Shown here: positions 1-6,481 of the stretch, piece after piece
How positions within the stretch are numbered: position 1 is the stretch's first letter
How the letters are laid out: the number at the start of each line of letters is the position of its first letter
From: an uncultured Pseudomonadales bacterium
GTDB lineage: Bacteria; Pseudomonadota; Gammaproteobacteria; Pseudomonadales; Cellvibrionaceae
Length of the DNA: 7,832 nucleotides
Reading direction: 5' to 3'
NCBI GenBank assembly: GCA_938048505.1
Contig: CALIUX010000192.1
Span: 1 to 7,832, forward strand
Translations under genes and position numbers: made by a program
Notes under the pieces: generated by a model
What the model saw: only the letters and a program-made list of their open reading frames with translations
The model's database searches: none
What the model was told of the DNA's origin: nothing

Positions 1-2033
1 TCAAGGAAAGGAATTAACGATGCCGCAACCGATACAACCTGACGAGGCGAAACATCCATATATTGGACATCAGCCGGTGCAACCAAGGTAAATTCATTTA
101 AGTGACGAGAAGAAACCAGCTCATCAATAAGCTCGCCTGCGTCATTTAACTCAGCAGAGGCCTGTGCAATAACAAATTTAGATTCATTAATAGCAGATAA
201 GTATTCGATCTCATCGGTTACCTTGCCATCAACAACTTTACGCACAGGGCTTTCTAAGAAGCCGTAGTGGTTAGTGCGCGCATAGGTTGCCAATGAGTTG
301 ATCAAACCAATGTTTGGACCTTCTGGCGTCTCAATTGGACAAACACGACCATAGTGAGTTGGGTGAACATCGCGCACTTCAAAGCCAGCACGCTCACGCG
401 TCAAACCACCAGGGCCTAATGCCGAAACACGACGCTTATGCGTCACCTCAGACAAGGGGTTGTTCTGATCCATAAACTGAGACAGCTGACTTGAACCAAA
501 GAACTCTTTAACGGCTGCAGCAACAGGCTTGGCATTGACCATATCCTGTGGCATTAAGCCTTCGCTCTCAGCCATCGACAAACGTTCTTTTACAGCACGC
601 TCAACACGCACTAAACCAACGCGGAATTGGTTTTCGGCCATTTCACCCACAGAGCGAATACGACGGTTACCTAAGTGATCGATATCATCCACAACACCTT
701 TACCGTTACGGATATCGATCAATGTTTTTAATACATCGACGATGTCTTCACGAGATAAAGTGCCTTCACCTACTTCGTCTTCACGACCTAAGCGACGGTT
801 GAACTTCATGCGACCAACCGCAGAAAGGTCATAACGCTCTTGGCTGAAGAATAGGTTTTGGAAGAGGCCTTCGGCTGATTCTTTAGTCGGCGGCTCACCT
901 GGGCGCATCATGCGGTAAATCTCAACCAATGCTTCAAGCTCGGTGCGAGATGGGTCTGTGCGCAAGGTGTCTGATAGGAACGAACCACAATCAAGCTCAT
1001 TCGTGTAAAGCGTTTGGACTTCAGTAATACCCGCTGCAGATATCTGCGCTAAGACTTCTTCAGTAATTTCGGTATTACACTCGACTAACACTTCACCCGT
1101 GCTTTCATCGATAAGGTCTTTTGCTAAAGCACGACCTAAGATGTAATCCGCAGGCACATCGAGTTCTGTAACCTTGGCTTTCTCAAGCTGTCTGATGTGA
1201 CGAGCCGTAATACGGCGCCCTTCTTCAACAATGACATTACCGTCTGTATCGGTAATTTCAAATGTTGCCACATCACCACGCAGACGCGAAGGCACAAGCT
1301 CAAGCTTAACCTGTTGCTCTTCTGCAAAGCGGAAGTTACTGGTCTCAAAGAACATATCCAACATTTCTTGCGAGCTATAACCCAAGGCACGCAATAAAAT
1401 AGAAGCTGGCAATTTACGACGACGGTCAATACGAACGTAAACCAAGTCTTTAGGGTCAAACTCAAAGTCTAACCATGAGCCACGGTAAGGAATGACACGT
1501 GCAGAGTACAGGAGCTTACCAGATGAGTGAGTCTTACCTTTATCGTGCTCAAAGAAGACACCTGGTGAACGGTGTAACTGAGAAACGATGACACGCTCAG
1601 TACCGTTAATAACAAATGTACCATTGTCTGTCATGAGTGGAATTTCACCCATGTAGACTTCTTGCTCTTTAATATCTTTAATGGTTTTTGCGCTTGATTC
1701 TTTATCGTAAATAATCAAACGGACTTTAACGCGCAATGGCACAGCGTAGGTCGCACCACGCAACACACACTCATTAACATCAAATACTGGCTTACCTAAA
1801 ACGTAGCTGACATACTCAAGGGCAGCACTGCCCGAATAGCTAACAATAGGGAATACCGATTTAAACGCGGCATGCAGACCCACATCCAAACGCTTTTTAG
1901 GGTCGGTGTCGATCTGCGTAAATTTTCTGTAGGAGTCGAGCTGTATTGCCAACAGGAACGGCACATCCATGACGTGCGGCAACTTGCCAAAATCCTTGCG
2001 GATACGTTTTTTCTCAGTATACGAGTAAGCCAT
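1..2033 (-). CDS. rpoB: RNA polymerase beta subunit, 5' half (runs off the left edge)
   Basis: Beta subunit of DNA-dependent RNA polymerase, which forms one side of the catalytic cleft and the rifampicin pocket. The window holds codons 1-677 plus two bases; the E. coli protein has 1342 residues, so about half is present. The start ATG ([18 protein letters not shown]) has a GAGGA Shine-Dalgarno at 2040-2044, six bases upstream. The frame stays open from the start through the fork region to the last complete codons (ASLIPFL), with no frameshift seen. Residues 513-539 are the rifampicin cluster ([15 protein letters not shown] onward), followed by [14 protein letters not shown] and [11 protein letters not shown]. 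Numbering runs six ahead of E. coli. Q519, D522, H532, S537 and L539 are the wild-type residues at the main resistance positions. It lies downstream of rplL behind an attenuator-like hairpin, as in E. coli. rpoC presumably follows outside the window. Confidence 0.99.
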   Translation of the reverse strand, partial: MAYSYTEKKRIRKDFGKLPHVMDVPFLLAIQLDSYRKFTQIDTDPKKRLDVGLHAAFKSVFPIVSYSGSAALEYVSYVLGKPVFDVNECVLRGATYAVPLRVKVRLIIYDKESSAKTIKDIKEQEVYMGEIPLMTDNGTFVINGTERVIVSQLHRSPGVFFEHDKGKTHSSGKLLYSARVIPYRGSWLDFEFDPKDLVYVRIDRRRKLPASILLRALGYSSQEMLDMFFETSNFRFAEEQQVKLELVPSRLRGDVATFEITDTDGNVIVEEGRRITARHIRQLEKAKVTELDVPADYILGRALAKDLIDESTGEVLVECNTEITEEVLAQISAAGITEVQTLYTNELDCGSFLSDTLRTDPSRTELEALVEIYRMMRPGEPPTKESAEGLFQNLFFSQERYDLSAVGRMKFNRRLGREDEVGEGTLSREDIVDVLKTLIDIRNGKGVVDDIDHLGNRRIRSVGEMAENQFRVGLVRVERAVKERLSMAESEGLMPQDMVNAKPVAAAVKEFFGSSQLSQFMDQNNPLSEVTHKRRVSALGPGGLTRERAGFEVRDVHPTHYGRVCPIETPEGPNIGLINSLATYARTNHYGFLESPVRKVVDGKVTDEIEYLSAINESKFVIAQASAELNDAGELIDELVSSRHLNEFTLVAPADVQYMDVSPRQVVSVAASLIPFL

Positions 2034-2271
2034 CAGATTTCCTCAGCTTTATCACAGGGTGCAATCTTGTGCGAGATATGGAGAATTTGGCTAGCGAACC
2101 AAACATCTCGATCCATGCTCAACAACTTCCGAAACAAACCCCTTAAAATAAGGTCTAACCTTATAGGTAAGATGGCTGTTTCCATGCGAGCAGCATGAAC
2201 ATCCATCCATTTCCATTCGGTGTATTACAACACCTACATGATCCTATCTAAAAGACAGATTCTGGAAACGG
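2034..2271 (-). other. Structured rpoB leader, no gene
   Basis: This is the part of the 305-nt rplL-rpoB spacer that lies after the attenuator hairpin. I find no credible ORF in it. Read as minus-strand RNA it holds three further inverted repeats: 2219-2234 (GGTGT/ACACC, 6-nt loop), 2171-2207 (listed separately) and 2148-2164 (ATAAGGT/ACCTTAT, 3-nt loop). The last overlaps an alternative short hairpin at 2141-2153 (CCTTA/TAAGG). The rpoB Shine-Dalgarno is at the rpoB-proximal end. Structured leaders here are known in E. coli, where the L10-operon message is processed and rpoB translation is feedback-regulated. A similar role here is inference. I could not identify a convincing sigma-70 promoter. 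Confidence 0.5.
2171..2207 (-). promoter_or_regulatory. Long imperfect hairpin between rplL and rpoB, possible RNase III site
   Basis: On the minus-strand RNA the segment pairs as GATGG/CCATC (5 bp), an A.G mismatch, TGTT/AACA (4 bp), a two-base GA bulge on the 3' side, then CATGC/GCATG (5 bp) closed by a TGCTC loop. That is 14 base pairs in a stem with internal irregularities. E. coli has an RNase III cleavage structure in the same rplL-rpoB spacer, so mRNA processing is a reasonable inference. The sequence alone does not prove cleavage. Confidence 0.5.
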
Positions 2272-2305
2272 AAAAAGGCCAGCAGATAAATTATCTGCCA
2301 GCCTT
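2272..2305 (-). terminator. rplL-rpoB intrinsic terminator / attenuator
   Basis: As minus-strand RNA this is a 14-15 bp stem (5' arm AAGGCTGGCAGATAA, 3' arm TTATCTGCTGGCCTT) with a minimal loop, followed directly by a U5 tract. Two pairs are G.U on the minus strand but mismatches on the plus strand, which shows that it acts in leftward transcripts. It lies 34 nt after the rplL stop. The E. coli counterpart terminates only part of the transcripts, so ribosomal proteins are made in excess over RNA polymerase. Partial read-through is expected here too, since no clear promoter for rpoB is visible. Confidence 0.85.
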
Positions 2306-2338
2306 GTGCCAATCAGAGATTGGGCTTTAAGAACAAAC

Positions 2339-2707
2339 TTACTTAAGCTCGGCAGATGCGCCAGCAGCTTCAAGTTTTTCTTTTGCTGCTTCAGCGTCTT
2401 CTTTAGAAAGCGCTTCTTTAACAGTAGCAGGAACGCCGTCAACCATACCTTTTGCTTCTTTAAGACCCAGGCCAGTTACTTCACGTACTGCTTTAATAAC
2501 GTTAACTTTCTTATCGCCAACAGCGGTAAGAAGAACGTCAAACTCAGTTTGCTCTTCAGCTGCGCCGCCAGCATCGCCAGCTGCTACTGCAACGGCTGCT
2601 GCTGCAGATACGCCGAACTTTTCTTCCATTGCTGTTACTAACTCAACAACGTCTTTTACAGACATTTCAGCAATGGCATTGATGATATCTTCTTGTGATA
2701 GAGACAT
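2339..2707 (-). CDS. rplL: 50S ribosomal protein L7/L12
   Basis: Stalk protein of the large subunit. Its dimers attach to L10 and recruit and activate the GTPase translation factors (EF-Tu, EF-G, IF2, RF3). It has 122 residues, close to the E. coli 121. Residues 1-33 form the dimerisation domain ([22 protein letters not shown]). Residues 34-52 form the flexible Ala/Gly-rich hinge. Residues 53-122 form the factor-binding C-terminal domain, with [24 protein letters not shown] and the C-terminal ELK. The ATG start has AGGA eight bases upstream (2716-2719). Ser2 follows the initiator Met, as in the E. coli protein whose N-terminus is acetylated. It is 79 nt downstream of rplJ and is probably co-transcribed with it. 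The spacer holds a T7/A7 inverted repeat and a small GAGC-GCAA-GCTC hairpin (2729-2740). Confidence 0.99.
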   Translation of the reverse strand: MSLSQEDIINAIAEMSVKDVVELVTAMEEKFGVSAAAAVAVAAGDAGGAAEEQTEFDVLLTAVGDKKVNVIKAVREVTGLGLKEAKGMVDGVPATVKEALSKEDAEAAKEKLEAAGASAELK

Positions 2708-2786
2708 TTCTCAAATCCTAAAATACTTGAGCTTGCGCTCGAAATAATAATTAAAAAAAACGTTAATCTTTTTTTGAAAAAAAGAA

Positions 2787-3281
2787 TTAAGCCGCTTCTT
2801 GTTCTTTCTGGTCGCGAAGTGCAGCAAGTGTACGAACCAACTTGCCAGCTGCTGCTTCTTTCATCACGCTCATGAGTTTTGCAATAGCTTCGTCGTAAGT
2901 CGGCAAAGAAGCCAACACATTGACATCAACTAAAGCGCCCTCAAAAGAGGCAATTTTCAACTCTAAATCATCATTCTCTTTGGCGAAATCACGTAAAATA
3001 CGTGCGCCAGCACCGGGGTGCTCGTTTGAGAATGCGATAATAGTTGGACCAACGAAGCTCTCACTGATGCATTCGTAGTCTGTGCCTTCAACCGCGCGAC
3101 GAGCCAAGGTGTTTCGAACAACGCGTAACCACACGCCATTCTCACGAGCCTCTTTTCGCAGAGCTGTCATTTGCGTTACTGTCACACCACGTGCGTCAGC
3201 AACAACAGCAGACAATGCGCTCTTGGCAGCTTCTTGGACCTCAGCGACAATCGCTTTTTTGTCTTCGAGTCCTAATGCCAC
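2787..3281 (-). CDS. rplJ: 50S ribosomal protein L10
   Basis: Base of the L7/L12 stalk. The N-terminal domain binds 23S rRNA next to L11, and the C-terminal helix carries L7/L12 dimers. It has 164 residues against 165 in E. coli. Recognisable parts are [15 protein letters not shown] at the start, the [14 protein letters not shown] segment near residues 54-67, [10 protein letters not shown] near 76-85, and a helical Ala-rich tail from about 132 that should bind L7/L12. The start codon is GTG (3279-3281), supported by AGGAG seven bases upstream (3289-3293) and by the family-typical N-terminus. The first residue is still Met. In E. coli the L10(L12)4 complex represses translation of its own message through the upstream leader. 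A long structured leader is present here, so the same control is likely. Confidence 0.98.
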   Translation of the reverse strand: MALGLEDKKAIVAEVQEAAKSALSAVVADARGVTVTQMTALRKEARENGVWLRVVRNTLARRAVEGTDYECISESFVGPTIIAFSNEHPGAGARILRDFAKENDDLELKIASFEGALVDVNVLASLPTYDEAIAKLMSVMKEAAAGKLVRTLAALRDQKEQEAA

Positions 3282-3301
3282 GGGATCTCTCCTGGTTTAA
3301 T

Positions 3302-3471
3302 GATGGATAAAATCCATCGTTTACTACCAGTTCAAATGTTGCCATTTGAACCCTGTGTCGGTGACAACAGGTTCAGAATTCTGAACAGGGTGCACCATCT
3401 GCGTAGGCTAATAAACGATTAAGAGAGCATGCCCTCACCTACGGTCTTTGATAGCCTGATAAAATCAGACC
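3302..3471 (-). promoter_or_regulatory. Probable L10(L12)4 autoregulatory leader of rplJ
   Basis: The spacer in front of rplJ is densely folded. In minus-strand order it shows a GGTCT/AGACC stem (3467-3471 with 3443-3447) enclosing a CTGAT/ATCAG hairpin. A CGTAGG/CCTACG stem follows (3438-3443 with 3402-3407), then a GCAGATGGTG segment. Next is a CCCTGT/ACAGGG stem (3385-3390 with 3351-3356) that competes with a GTTCAG-AATT-CTGAAC hairpin. Then comes a 9-bp hairpin with a GCAA tetraloop (3330-3351), and finally a 7-bp hairpin GATGGAT/ATCCATC (3302-3318) just before the Shine-Dalgarno. The position, about 20-190 nt upstream of rplJ, and the CGTAGG...CCTACGCAGATGG block fit the known L10 leader. 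I infer this from memory of the family and have no covariance search. An internal promoter, as in E. coli, was not evident. Confidence 0.65.
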
Positions 3472-3483
3472 CCAAAGTACGTT

Positions 3484-3515
3484 TCGATATAGGCTTTGAT
3501 TAAAGCCTATATCGA
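3484..3515 (-). repeat. Perfect 14-bp inverted repeat in the rplA-rplJ spacer
   Basis: The arms TCGATATAGGCTTT and AAAGCCTATATCGA are perfectly complementary over 14 bp with a 4-nt loop. No U-tract follows on either strand, so it is not a normal intrinsic terminator. It lies at the upstream end of the rplJ leader. It could be a processing signal, a barrier protecting the rplA 3' end from exonucleases, or part of the leader fold. The function is unknown. Confidence 0.7.
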
Positions 3516-3524
3516 GTAATATTT

Positions 3525-3550
3525 ACGCTATTTTATGAGCAAAATAGCGT
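3525..3550 (-). repeat. Perfect 10-bp inverted repeat after rplA
   Basis: The arms ACGCTATTTT and AAAATAGCGT form a 10-bp stem with a 6-nt loop (GCTCAT on the minus strand), starting 17 nt after the rplA stop codon. A smaller AAGCC/GGCTT hairpin (3555-3569) overlaps the stop codon itself. The sequence after the stem is AAATATT rather than a U-run, so strong termination is not expected. Protection of the mRNA 3' end or processing is more plausible. Confidence 0.65.
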
Positions 3551-3567
3551 TATAAAGCCTTGGTGGC

Positions 3568-4263
3568 TTATGCTTCAAGCGAAGAAAGGTCCAAGGTCAA
3601 ACCTGGGCCCATCGTTGTGCTCAAAGAAATTTTCTTTAAGTAAACACCTTTAGCAGAGGCAGGCTTAAGTTTTTTAACATCAGCCAATAACGCTTCAAGG
3701 TTTTCTTTAATCGCATTTGCGTCAAAAGATACTTTACCGATACCGCCGTGGATAATACCACCTTTGTCAGCGCGGAAACGCACCTGACCGGCTTTGGCAT
3801 TTTTAACAGCTGTTGCAACGTCAGGCGTTACAGTACCTGTTTTAGGGTTTGGCATTAAACCACGTGGGCCTAAAACTTGACCCAACTGGCCAACAACACG
3901 CATTGCTGCAGGGTCTGCAACAACAACATCAAAGTCCATCATGCCGCCTTTAACTTGCTCAGCAAGATCTTCCATACCGATGAAGTCTGCGCCAGCTTCT
4001 TTAGCTGCATCAGCGTTAGCACCTTGTGTGAACACAGCAACACGTACGTTGTTACCCGTACCGTGTGGCAATGTTGTAGCACCACGAACCGCTTGATCTG
4101 ATTTACGAGGGTCAATGCCCAAGTTGATTGCCGCATCAACAGTTTCAGGAAACTTAACTGCAGACAATTCTTTTAATAGCTCAACGGCTTCAGTAATGCC
4201 GTACTGCTTAGTCGCATCAACTTTTTCATTGATTGCGCGTTGGCGCTTAGATAATTTAGCCAT
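3568..4263 (-). CDS. rplA: 50S ribosomal protein L1
   Basis: Primary 23S rRNA-binding protein that forms the L1 stalk at the E site. In many bacteria it also represses its own operon by binding the mRNA upstream of rplK. It has 231 residues (234 in E. coli). Domain I is built from the N-terminus ([16 protein letters not shown]) and the C-terminal part from about residue 160. Domain II is about 68-159 and carries the hallmark [16 protein letters not shown] at 131-146. The C-terminus [11 protein letters not shown] is typical. The ATG shares its first base with the rplK stop (TAATG), with an AAGGGG Shine-Dalgarno inside the rplK end. Translation is therefore probably coupled, keeping L11 and L1 equimolar. 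Confidence 0.99.
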   Translation of the reverse strand: MAKLSKRQRAINEKVDATKQYGITEAVELLKELSAVKFPETVDAAINLGIDPRKSDQAVRGATTLPHGTGNNVRVAVFTQGANADAAKEAGADFIGMEDLAEQVKGGMMDFDVVVADPAAMRVVGQLGQVLGPRGLMPNPKTGTVTPDVATAVKNAKAGQVRFRADKGGIIHGGIGKVSFDANAIKENLEALLADVKKLKPASAKGVYLKKISLSTTMGPGLTLDLSSLEA

Positions 4264-4697
4264 TAGTTAACCCCTTCAACTTCCAAACCCATAGCACGAG
4301 CAGAGCCCGCAATAGTACGCACAGCAGCGTCCATATCAGCAGCGGTTAAATCAGCCGCTTTAGTGGTGGCAATTTCTTCTAATTGCGCACGGGTCACTTT
4401 GCCCACTTTTTCAGTGTTAGGACGACCTGAACCACTCTTAATACCTGCAGCTTTCTTTAACAAGAAAGAAGCCGGTGGTGTCTTCATGGTGAAAGTGAAG
4501 CTTTTATCGCTGTATACAGTAATGACAACAGGTACTGGTGCACCCGCTTCAACATCTTGGGTCTGTGCGTTAAACGCTTTACAGAATTCCATGATGTTAA
4601 CACCGTGTTGACCTAGAGCAGGACCAACTGGTGGACTTGGGTTTGCCTTGCCTGCGCCAACTTGCAGCTTGATATAGGCTTGAATCTTCTTAGCCAT
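4263..4697 (-). CDS. rplK: 50S ribosomal protein L11
   Basis: Binds the GTPase-associated region of 23S rRNA (helices 43/44) at the base of the L7/L12 stalk. It takes part in factor-dependent GTP hydrolysis and in RelA activation, and with the rRNA forms the thiostrepton site. It has 144 residues (142 in E. coli). The N-terminal domain includes the proline-rich segment [19 protein letters not shown] at 18-36. The C-terminal RNA-binding domain starts near 74 and includes [14 protein letters not shown] and the final [10 protein letters not shown]. The ATG is preceded by GAGGAG seven bases upstream (4705-4710). It is the first gene after the nusG terminator, so transcription must start in the preceding spacer or read through that terminator. 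Confidence 0.99.
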   Translation of the reverse strand: MAKKIQAYIKLQVGAGKANPSPPVGPALGQHGVNIMEFCKAFNAQTQDVEAGAPVPVVITVYSDKSFTFTMKTPPASFLLKKAAGIKSGSGRPNTEKVGKVTRAQLEEIATTKAADLTAADMDAAVRTIAGSARAMGLEVEGVN

Positions 4698-4724
4698 TTT
4701 ATTACTCCTCAGTAATGGGTTTAG

Positions 4725-4764
4725 CGCCTCCGCTCAGGCTATGAGCATCACAGGCTTCCCGCTC
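4725..4764 (-). promoter_or_regulatory. Probable L1 repressor site in the rplK leader
   Basis: The minus-strand leader contains GAGCGGGAAGCCTGTGATGC, resembling the L1-binding element (GGGA(A)GCC opposite a GAUG strand) shared by 23S rRNA helix 77 and L11-operon messages. GAGC (4761-4764) can pair with GCTC (4743-4746) around it. The same GCTC can instead form a GCTCA/TGAGC hairpin (4742-4746 with 4732-4736), so two folds exclude each other. The site ends about 28 nt before the rplK ATG. The match is by recollection of the motif and was not scored. Confidence 0.5.
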
Positions 4765-4824
4765 TGAAAACTGCCCTTTAATGGCGCAATAGACAACCAA
4801 TAAAAATGCAATATCCAGAGACAC

Positions 4825-4860
4825 AAAAACCCCCACCCTCCAAAAGAGAGAGTGGGAGTT
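4825..4860 (-). terminator. Intrinsic terminator after nusG
   Basis: As minus-strand RNA the arms AACTCCCACTCTC and GGAGGGTGGGGGTT pair over 13-14 positions, including G.U pairs, with a loop of about six bases and a U5 tract at its 3' end. It lies 21 nt after the nusG stop. The wobble pairs are mismatches on the plus strand, so it serves leftward transcription. It separates the tRNA-Trp-secE-nusG unit from the rplKA operon. I found only weak promoter candidates between it and rplK (for example a TCTATT box without a good -35). Confidence 0.9.
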
Positions 4861-4881
4861 AAAAAACTTTGATTTTTTGGT

Positions 4882-5415
4882 CTAGCTTTTTTCGACTTGA
4901 CCGAATTCTAATTCAACTGGCGTAGAACGCCCAAAAATAAGCACTGCCACTTGAAGACGGCTCTTTTCGTAATTAACTTCTTCTACCACACCGTTGAAGT
5001 CATTAAACGGGCCATCGATAACGCGTACCATTTCACCGGGTTCAAATAATGTCTTCGGTTTAGGTGCTTCAGCGGAATCATCAATACGCTGCAGAATTAA
5101 ATTTGCTTCTTTTTCTGTAATCGGTGCTGGCTTATCTGCCTTACCACCAATAAAGCCCATCACACGAGGCGTTTCTTTTACCAAGTGCCAAGCTTCATCA
5201 TTCAACTCCATCTGAACAAGAACATAACCGGGGAAGAATTTTCGCTCTGACTTACGCTTTTGGCCTTCTCGCATTTCAACGACTTCTTCAGTCGGAACAA
5301 GAACATCACCAAAATGCTCATGCATATCGTTCAACTCGATACGCTCTTTTAAGGCCGCTGCCACTTTCTTTTCGTAGCCTGAGTAGGCGTGTACTACATA
5401 CCAGCGCTTTGCCAT
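4882..5415 (-). CDS. nusG: Transcription termination/antitermination factor NusG
   Basis: Binds the RNA polymerase clamp to suppress pausing. Through its KOW domain it links polymerase to Rho or, via S10, to the leading ribosome. It has 177 residues (181 in E. coli). The NGN domain covers about 1-115, with [17 protein letters not shown] at the start, [10 protein letters not shown] at 60-69 and PRVMGFIGG at 83-91. The KOW domain covers about 124-177, with [19 protein letters not shown] and [18 protein letters not shown]. The Phe of the FGRST loop matches the position that contacts S10 or Rho in E. coli. The Shine-Dalgarno is weak (AGGT about nine bases before ATG). It lies 30 nt after secE, in one transcription unit, and is followed by a strong terminator. 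Confidence 0.99.
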   Translation of the reverse strand: MAKRWYVVHAYSGYEKKVAAALKERIELNDMHEHFGDVLVPTEEVVEMREGQKRKSERKFFPGYVLVQMELNDEAWHLVKETPRVMGFIGGKADKPAPITEKEANLILQRIDDSAEAPKPKTLFEPGEMVRVIDGPFNDFNGVVEEVNYEKSRLQVAVLIFGRSTPVELEFGQVEKS

Positions 5416-5445
5416 GACAATAGACCTGTTCTTAAAAGAGTTACT

Positions 5446-5817
5446 TTAACCAATGATAAGTGATGCAACTTTCCCTAAAATTGCATCAAGCCCCCAAAGA
5501 ATAAGTGCCGCGATAAATACTATCACCAGCACCATCAATGTGGTCTGATTGGTTTCAGGCTTAGTCGGCCAAACCACTTTGCGCATTTCAACTTGAGCAG
5601 ACTTTAATAATGCCCAAAACGCAGCGCCCTTTTCAGTTTGAAGGGCAATAAACGCTGCAACAGCACCCAAGGCAACCATCGCAAGAACACGATACAGCAA
5701 TGCAAAATCTTCTGAATAATACGCATTGCCAAAAGTACCTGCAGCAATGATCGCAAATACAACTAGCCACTTAAGACCGTCTAGCTTGTACTCTGGAGAA
5801 TCCACACTAGTGCTCAT
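5446..5817 (-). CDS. secE: Preprotein translocase subunit SecE
   Basis: Essential membrane subunit that clamps SecY in the SecYEG protein-conducting channel. With the start chosen here it has 123 residues (127 in E. coli). Three hydrophobic segments are visible: about 15-34 (LKWLVVFAIIAAGTFGNAY), 40-60, and 94-115 (LMVLVIVFIAALILWGLDAI). The amphipathic helix before the last segment carries the conserved RKVVWPTKPET at 79-89. An upstream in-frame ATG at 5880 would add 21 residues (MAAVVWFSVMSAST...), but it lacks a Shine-Dalgarno and family-like sequence. The ATG at 5817 gives MSTSVDSPEYKLDGLKW, similar in length and layout to E. coli SecE, and has a purine-rich GGATAGAGAAAAG upstream. No terminator is seen between tRNA-Trp and secE, so the two are probably co-transcribed. 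Confidence 0.96.
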   Translation of the reverse strand: MSTSVDSPEYKLDGLKWLVVFAIIAAGTFGNAYYSEDFALLYRVLAMVALGAVAAFIALQTEKGAAFWALLKSAQVEMRKVVWPTKPETNQTTLMVLVIVFIAALILWGLDAILGKVASLIIG

Positions 5818-5916
5818 GATACTTTTCTCTATCCTAAAGGTTGATGCTGACATAACACTAAACCAAACAACGGCGGCCATATCTTACTGATAAAACATCA
5901 ATCATCACACGGTAAA

Positions 5917-5992
5917 TGGCAGGCCAGGAGGGACTCGAACCCCCAACTTTCGGTTTTGGAGACCGACGCTCTACCAATTGAACTACTGGCCT
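5917..5992 (-). tRNA. tRNA-Trp (anticodon CCA)
   Basis: Full cloverleaf: acceptor AGGCCAG/CTGGCCT, D arm with GTTCAATTGGTAGAGC, anticodon loop CTCCAAA with anticodon CCA at 5957-5959, T arm GGGGGTTCGAGTCCCTC, discriminator G73 and an encoded CCA. The D arm and anticodon arm match E. coli tRNA-Trp closely. It sits 99 nt upstream of secE, an arrangement familiar from Pseudomonas-type gammaproteobacteria but not from E. coli. Confidence 0.98.
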
Positions 5993-6141
5993 GTATCCTT
6001 ACCGCACCACCAAAGCAATATTGCTAAGCTAATATTACTAAGTCAGCGCGGCAAAAGGTGATATTCAAAGACTCAGCAATCGCGAATCACCGAATATCAC
6101 AAAGGCCAGCAAGCATTCGCTTTGCTGACCTTTTAAAAAAC
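5993..6141 (-). other. Spacer where tufB is expected
   Basis: This holds 149 nt without an ORF between tRNA-Thr(GGU) and tRNA-Trp. It contains a terminator-like hairpin (6101-6133), a 9-bp inverted repeat GTGATATTC/GAATATCAC (6058-6066 and 6092-6100, 25-nt spacer) and a 12-bp palindrome AGCAATATTGCT near 6014-6025. A possible promoter for tRNA-Trp-secE-nusG on the minus strand is CTGACT - 18 nt - AATATT, each box matching 4 of 6 consensus bases. This is weak support. No remnant of EF-Tu coding sequence was recognised. Confidence 0.5.
6101..6133 (-). terminator. Weak terminator-like hairpin after tRNA-Thr(GGU)
   Basis: As minus-strand RNA the arms AAAGGTCAGCAA and TTGCTGGCCTTT form a 12-bp stem (one G.U pair, a mismatch on the plus strand) with a 9-nt loop. 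The stem ends in UUU but is followed by GUGAUAUU rather than a longer U-run, so termination may be partial. It lies eight nucleotides after the tRNA 3' end and would close the four-tRNA transcript. Its 3' arm shares TGCTGGCCTTT with the rplL-rpoB attenuator. Confidence 0.55.
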
Positions 6142-6217
6142 TGGAGCTCATAGGCGGATTTGAACCGCCGACCTCACCCTTACCAAGGGTGTGCTCTACC
6201 AACTGAGCTATATGAGC
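6142..6217 (-). tRNA. tRNA-Thr (anticodon GGU)
   Basis: Cloverleaf with acceptor GCTCATA/TATGAGC, D arm TAGCTCAGTTGGTAGAGC, anticodon loop TTGGTAA with anticodon GGT at 6182-6184, T arm GGCGGTTCAAATCCGCC and an encoded CCA. The discriminator base is T. It corresponds to E. coli thrT, which sits directly in front of tufB. Here the next gene is tRNA-Trp. Confidence 0.98.
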
Positions 6218-6261
6218 GCTCTACTGAGATGCCAACGACTCACACAACACAGACAGACTAG

Positions 6262-6334
<73 letters not shown>

Positions 6335-6481
6335 GAACTGCGCTCGCATACCAAGAGATAATGCACACTAAACAATAGCGCATATAAAAAGCGATATTCA
6401 GAAAACATACTTGCCAAGCCAAAGAATGATCTAATTTAAAGACAAGCCATTTTCAAAATGAGCTATTCAGTAAAGAAGAAA
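6335..6481 (-). other. Spacer between tRNA-Tyr and tRNA-Gly
   Basis: A 147-nt A/T-rich spacer without an ORF. It contains a CATTTT-AAAATG palindrome near 6449-6461. On the minus strand it holds TTGAAA followed 16-17 nt later by TTAGAT/TAGATC, which could be a weak promoter for tRNA-Gly but is not convincing. Otherwise I see nothing in it. It is long for a spacer inside a tRNA transcript. Confidence 0.4.

Noticed and set aside
1136..1465. Minus-strand 109-codon ORF inside rpoB in another frame
   Set aside because: The rpoB frame is continuous across this stretch and encodes recognisable RpoB sequence. The alternative frame has no recognisable features.
1872..2198. Plus-strand 108-codon ORF over the rpoB start and leader
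   Set aside because: Shadow of rpoB and of the structured leader, with no family resemblance.
2306..2641. Plus-strand 111-codon ORF opposite rplL
   Set aside because: It is antisense to a clearly recognised ribosomal protein gene, rich in Cys/Phe/Ser as expected for a shadow frame, and has no Shine-Dalgarno or recognisable domain.
4770..4824. Promoter for rplKA after the nusG terminator
   Set aside because: A promoter is expected here, but the candidate boxes (TTGCAT, TCTATT, CATTAA) cannot be paired at a good spacing, so no specific call is justified.
5818..5880. Longer SecE start at 5880 adding 21 residues
   Set aside because: No Shine-Dalgarno before that ATG, and the added residues do not resemble the family N-terminus, whereas the ATG at 5817 gives the expected length.
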